Source: CAYOEZ01 sp964402955
GTDB lineage: Bacteria > Chloroflexota > DTOL01 > DAOUCN01
DNA length: 8,795 bases
Reading direction: 5' to 3'
Assembly (NCBI GenBank): GCA_964402955.1
Contig: CAYOEZ010000205.1
Coordinates: 1-8,795 of the forward strand
Shown here: positions 6,460-8,795 of the stretch, in pieces
Layout of the letters: each line of letters starts with the position of its first letter
How positions within the stretch are numbered: position 1 is the first letter of the stretch
Position numbers and translations under genes: made by a program
The notes under the pieces: model-generated
Seen by the model: the letters and a program-made list of their open reading frames with translations, nothing else
What the model was told of the DNA's origin: nothing
Database searches by the model: none

Positions 6460-7209
6460 ATGGCAATCACGAACGCCGGCCGGCCGCCACGTGCGCGCCA
6501 GAGCCGCCCGCAGCGTGACTTGGCTGCGCGCTATGCTCCATTAATCTACTTTGACCACAACGAGCCGTTCTTACCCCTGGCCGTAGGCTACACCTTCCTT
6601 TATGCCGATGGCGATTCCCCCTCGTTTAGGCGGCGCATCGAGCTGAGTGGACGCCATGCTCCGGCGACCATGGCCATCGAATACGCCATCTGGTGGGACT
6701 GGGACATCCAACACTTGTACGAGCTTGAGCACACCTGGACCTATGTCGGCGCTGACGGGGCTGTGGTCTACGCGGAGGTAAGCTGGCACGGCGACTTCGC
6801 GCCGGCCGTGCTTGATGATGGGAGCGTCCCCCTGCGCGACGGCCACCCTGTGGTCTTCTCGCAGCCGGGCAAGCACGCCTTTGTGCCCGCCCCCCAGCCG
6901 CTGATCGAGATTCACCAGCGCACAGCGCAGAGCTGCGGGCAGAAGGCAGGATCAGACGGTCTCTTAGTGACAGATCTGTTCAAGGGCATTCTCGATGCGC
7001 GCAAGACAGCGGAAGCTGATGCACTGGCCAACGCCTACCTGAAGGCGCACGCTTTCAAGCCCGCATCGCTCTGGGATAAAGAAGTTCTGATCACGCGGGA
7101 CATGCTGGCGCCCTGGCCGGCTCTCTTTGCCTGGATACCGGCGCGCATCGATTGGTGCCTGGCGCAGTTGCGCGCACCCGGTTCGCCGCCGGCGTATTCA
7201 TCGCCGTGA
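6460..7209 (+). CDS. Vps62/DUF946-like hypothetical protein
   Basis: This 249-residue protein has no signal peptide or membrane span and is probably cytoplasmic. Residues 21-47 contain RYAPLIYFDHNEPFLPLAV, resembling the 'APxxYFxxDExxxPxSV' opening of Vps62/DUF946-type proteins. Residues 71-111 (MAIEYAIWWDWDIQHLYELE, then a strand pair VYAEVSWHG) and 134-144 (SQPGKHAFVPA) also fit that pattern. The biochemical role of the bacterial members is unknown to me. The start is set by GGAG (6449-6452), 7 bases before ATG 6460; ATG 6457 is next to it and equally in frame. The frame also extends upstream to 6331, but that part overlaps the ATPase and is unlikely to be used. Its TGA overlaps a possible GTG start of the GDPD frame (GTGA, 7206-7209). 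The family assignment is from remembered motifs and is tentative. Confidence 0.7.
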   Translation: MAITNAGRPPRARQSRPQRDLAARYAPLIYFDHNEPFLPLAVGYTFLYADGDSPSFRRRIELSGRHAPATMAIEYAIWWDWDIQHLYELEHTWTYVGADGAVVYAEVSWHGDFAPAVLDDGSVPLRDGHPVVFSQPGKHAFVPAPQPLIEIHQRTAQSCGQKAGSDGLLVTDLFKGILDARKTAEADALANAYLKAHAFKPASLWDKEVLITRDMLAPWPALFAWIPARIDWCLAQLRAPGSPPAYSSP

Positions 7210-7319
7210 GAATGCTGTTTGCTCTTGTGCTTGTCCTCGCAGTGCCGGCCTGCGGACTGACGTGCTGCTCTGCCGCCATGCCGGAGCCTCCCGCCTCACA
7301 GCATGAGGAGAGAACGACC
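7206..7319 (+). other. In-frame N-terminal extension of GDPD resembling a lipoprotein signal peptide
   Basis: The GDPD frame is open upstream of ATG 7320. From GTG 7206 it reads MRMLFALVLVLAVPACGLTC, then CSAAMPEPPASQHEERTT: a basic residue, an 11-residue hydrophobic core, a lipobox-like V-P-A-C16 and a Pro/Glu linker. GTG 7206 overlaps the previous gene's TGA as GTGA, a common coupling arrangement; ATG 7212 is another possible start. Against this, no Shine-Dalgarno precedes 7206, while a strong one precedes 7320, and Pro at the -2 position of the lipobox is unusual. Either the enzyme is exported (278 residues) or two forms are made. Confidence 0.45.
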
Positions 7320-8042
7320 ATGCCATTGCGACGCATTCTGATTGTTGCCCATCGCGGCGCCTCAGCCTATGAGCCAGAGAACACGCTGCGCGCCTTCCGC
7401 CGCGCCATCGAACTCGGCGCTGACATGAGCGAGCTCGACGCCCACATGAGCAAAGACGGGCACGTGATTATCATGCACAATCCCACGGTGGAGAAGACAA
7501 CAAACGGCAAAGGCGCCATCAAGGACATGACCCTGGCCGAACTGAAAAAGCTCGACGCCGGCAAGGGCGAGCGCATCCCAACGCTGCAAGAGGTGATTGA
7601 TGTGGTACGCGGCAAGGGCGGCCTGTACATCGAGCTCAAAGCCGAGGGCACGCCGCGCACCGTTGTCGACATCCTGCGCGCCAACCAGTTCACGAGCCTG
7701 CAGCAGGTGATCGTAGGCTCATTCCAGCCGCAGTTGGTGCGCGAGACCAAAGAGCTTGCGCCGGAGATCGCCACGTCGCTCCTGGTTAGCCCCGTGCTGC
7801 CGGCGCAGCAACTGATCGAGGCCACGCGCCTGGCCAAAGGCGACTACGTGCACCTCTGCTGGGAAAGCCGGGGCCCGCAACCACACAAGCTCTTGACCCC
7901 GGAGCTCCTGGGCGCGTTGCGCGCCGCCGGGCTGGGTATCGTGGTCTGGCACGAGGAACGCCCGGATGAGCTGAAAGCCCTGCGCCTGCTGGACGTGGAT
8001 GCCATCTGCACCAACACGCCCGATCAGTTGGCGCAGCAGTAG
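7320..8042 (+). CDS. Glycerophosphodiester phosphodiesterase (GDPD, UgpQ/GlpQ-like)
   Basis: This enzyme should hydrolyse glycerophosphodiesters to glycerol-3-phosphate and an alcohol. The 240-residue form is close to the cytoplasmic UgpQ length. Numbered from ATG 7320, the family residues are present: AHRG with His11-Arg12, EPENT with Glu20, the metal pair Glu38-x-Asp40 (ELDAHMSKDG), second catalytic His53, and Glu105-Leu-Lys107 (IELK). Deviations are HN in place of the common HD (53-54), Lys for Arg in 'xRTTxG' (VEKTTNGKG), WHEE where WTVN is usual near the C-terminus, and TN for the terminal TD (ICTNTPDQL). The acid-base and metal ligands remain, so activity is likely, but substrate preference may differ. 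GAGGAG (7305-7310) favours the start at 7320; the upstream signal-peptide-like extension is listed separately. Position after a CUT1 importer mirrors ugpBAEC-ugpQ. Confidence 0.9.
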   Translation: MPLRRILIVAHRGASAYEPENTLRAFRRAIELGADMSELDAHMSKDGHVIIMHNPTVEKTTNGKGAIKDMTLAELKKLDAGKGERIPTLQEVIDVVRGKGGLYIELKAEGTPRTVVDILRANQFTSLQQVIVGSFQPQLVRETKELAPEIATSLLVSPVLPAQQLIEATRLAKGDYVHLCWESRGPQPHKLLTPELLGALRAAGLGIVVWHEERPDELKALRLLDVDAICTNTPDQLAQQ

Positions 8043-8078
8043 ACCTTTCGCGTGCCCGGCCCTCGGCGGCCCGGAGGT

Positions 8079-8108
8079 ATGAACACGTTTTGGGGCGCGA
8101 ACCTATGA
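8079..8108 (+). other. 9-codon mini-ORF overlapping the next start (ATGA)
   Basis: GGAGGT (8073-8078) directly abuts ATG 8079, which opens MNTFWGANL and stops at TGA 8106-8108, overlapping the lipoprotein ATG (8105-8107) as ATGA. The Shine-Dalgarno is too close for efficient initiation at 8079 and too far for 8105, so the mini-ORF could deliver ribosomes by coupling or be chance. Confidence 0.25.
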
Positions 8109-8795
8109 CGAAGAAACGACTTGCTTCGGCATTGCTCATGGGCATAGTCCTCCTTGCCTCTTCCTGCACCGGCACGCCCACCACGCCAACCCCGGCGGAA
8201 CGCACGCCCGTGACCGGAAAGGCAGTTTTCAGCCAGACCATCACCGTGCCTGAGGACGGCCAAGTTGTTCTGTCACTGCGTGCCAGCGCGCCCGGCACGT
8301 CGTGGCAGCGACACGGCGCCGAGGCAGCGACGGTATCGGTGCATGTTGATGGCGCGTACCGCGCCGATCTTGTCCTCTTTCGCGGGGAGGCGCCCCACAC
8401 CTACGATGTGCTCATGGGCCAGATGAGCAAGGGCGGCCAGCAGCTTGATGTTCGCCTGGTGGGCAATAAATCGGCGGCCCAGGCAAAAGACGTGCACGTT
8501 GACGAGGCCGTTGTGCACGCCTACAACGCCAAGAGCCCGCAGTACCTCATCATGGCCCATGCCCCCATCCTCTATGGCCGCGAGGATGCGCGCTACACCG
8601 ACACCCCCCTGTTGATGTACTATGAAGTGACGGGAGGAACGGAAACCACCACCATCCAGTACACGATCATATTCAGCAATGAAGATGGCGGCACAGCAGC
8701 CGATGCACTGATGGGCCGCTGGGGACGGCTGACCGACATCGAATGGGTCTATCGGGTTGTGGTTGACCAATCAGGCAAGGCGGTACGCGGCGAGT
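8105..8795 (+). CDS. Lipoprotein with Vps62-like pattern, 3' end outside window
   Basis: The frame is open to the right edge, with 230 residues visible. MTKKRLASALLMGIVLLASS-C21 is a lipoprotein signal (basic start, hydrophobic core, lipobox-like A-S-S-C), followed by a Thr/Pro linker (TGTPTTPTPAE), so it should be anchored outside the membrane. Residues about 40-140 look beta-rich. Residues 152-175 (HAPILYGREDARYTDTPLLM) and 182-225 (TTIQYTIIFSNEDGG, then RWGRLTDIEWVYRVVV) follow the same order of motifs as the Vps62-like protein at 6460-7209: 'AP(I/L)(I/L)Y', then '(I)(E/Q)Y(A/T)I', then a D-I/L-E segment leading into a strand with a Gly turn. I infer a shared fold. The function is unknown. 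ATG 8105 is chosen because it gives the canonical signal peptide; GGGG at 8092-8095 is its only nearby weak ribosome site. It lies 62 bases after the GDPD stop and is probably in the same operon. Confidence 0.8.
   Translation, partial: MTKKRLASALLMGIVLLASSCTGTPTTPTPAERTPVTGKAVFSQTITVPEDGQVVLSLRASAPGTSWQRHGAEAATVSVHVDGAYRADLVLFRGEAPHTYDVLMGQMSKGGQQLDVRLVGNKSAAQAKDVHVDEAVVHAYNAKSPQYLIMAHAPILYGREDARYTDTPLLMYYEVTGGTETTTIQYTIIFSNEDGGTAADALMGRWGRLTDIEWVYRVVVDQSGKAVRGE

Noticed and set aside
5733..6470. Minus-strand open frame of 245 codons
   Set aside because: It is antisense to the intact ATPase gene, with no ribosome site and shadow-like composition.
8273..8770. Minus-strand open frame of 165 codons
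   Set aside because: It lies over the lipoprotein gene, whose plus-strand frame has a signal peptide, a lipobox and coherent motifs; the minus translation has none.
1..8795. CRISPR array, tRNA, rRNA or intact insertion sequence
   Set aside because: No regularly spaced repeats, no cloverleaf or rRNA-like stretches and no transposase-like protein were seen on either strand.

Overview
The window looks like bacterial chromosomal DNA of moderately high GC. Genes start with clear Shine-Dalgarno sites, and the ABC solute-binding protein is a lipoprotein carrying a twin-arginine (Tat) signal followed by a Thr/Pro-rich linker. That combination, with a CUT1-type transporter, suggests Chloroflexota (Anaerolineae-like); this is inference from style and not a phylogenetic result. 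No rRNA, tRNA, CRISPR array or intact mobile element was seen.

Layout. (1) Positions 1-921 hold the 3' part of an unrecognised, probably helical protein that enters from the left edge. (2) Positions 922-1514 are mostly gene-free. They contain a 47-codon minus-strand ORF with its own promoter-like sequence and a strong ribosome binding site, several inverted repeats, and a plus-strand TATAAT promoter with a palindrome in the -35 region. (3) Positions 1515-1685 encode a 56-residue protein of unknown function. (4) Positions 1717-1764 hold a textbook promoter (TTGACA, 17 bp, extended -10 TAGAAT) with a LacI-family operator on the predicted transcription start. (5) Positions 1912-6389 encode a complete CUT1 ABC importer: Tat-lipoprotein binding protein, two permeases and a MalK/UgpC-like ATPase. 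(6) Positions 6460-8795 continue on the same strand with a Vps62/DUF946-like protein, a glycerophosphodiester phosphodiesterase (GDPD), and a lipoprotein that runs off the right edge and seems to share the Vps62-like pattern.

How the genes may work together. A CUT1 importer followed by a GDPD recalls the Ugp system (ugpBAEC plus ugpQ), which imports glycerol-3-phosphate and glycerophosphodiesters and hydrolyses the diesters. The reading preferred here is a LacI-repressed operon for uptake and breakdown of a glycerophosphodiester or related polyol-phosphate compound. A sugar importer with a merely adjacent GDPD cannot be excluded. The least familiar part is the downstream trio: a predicted cytoplasmic Vps62-like protein, a GDPD whose reading frame continues upstream into a lipoprotein-like signal peptide, and a surface lipoprotein resembling the Vps62-like protein.
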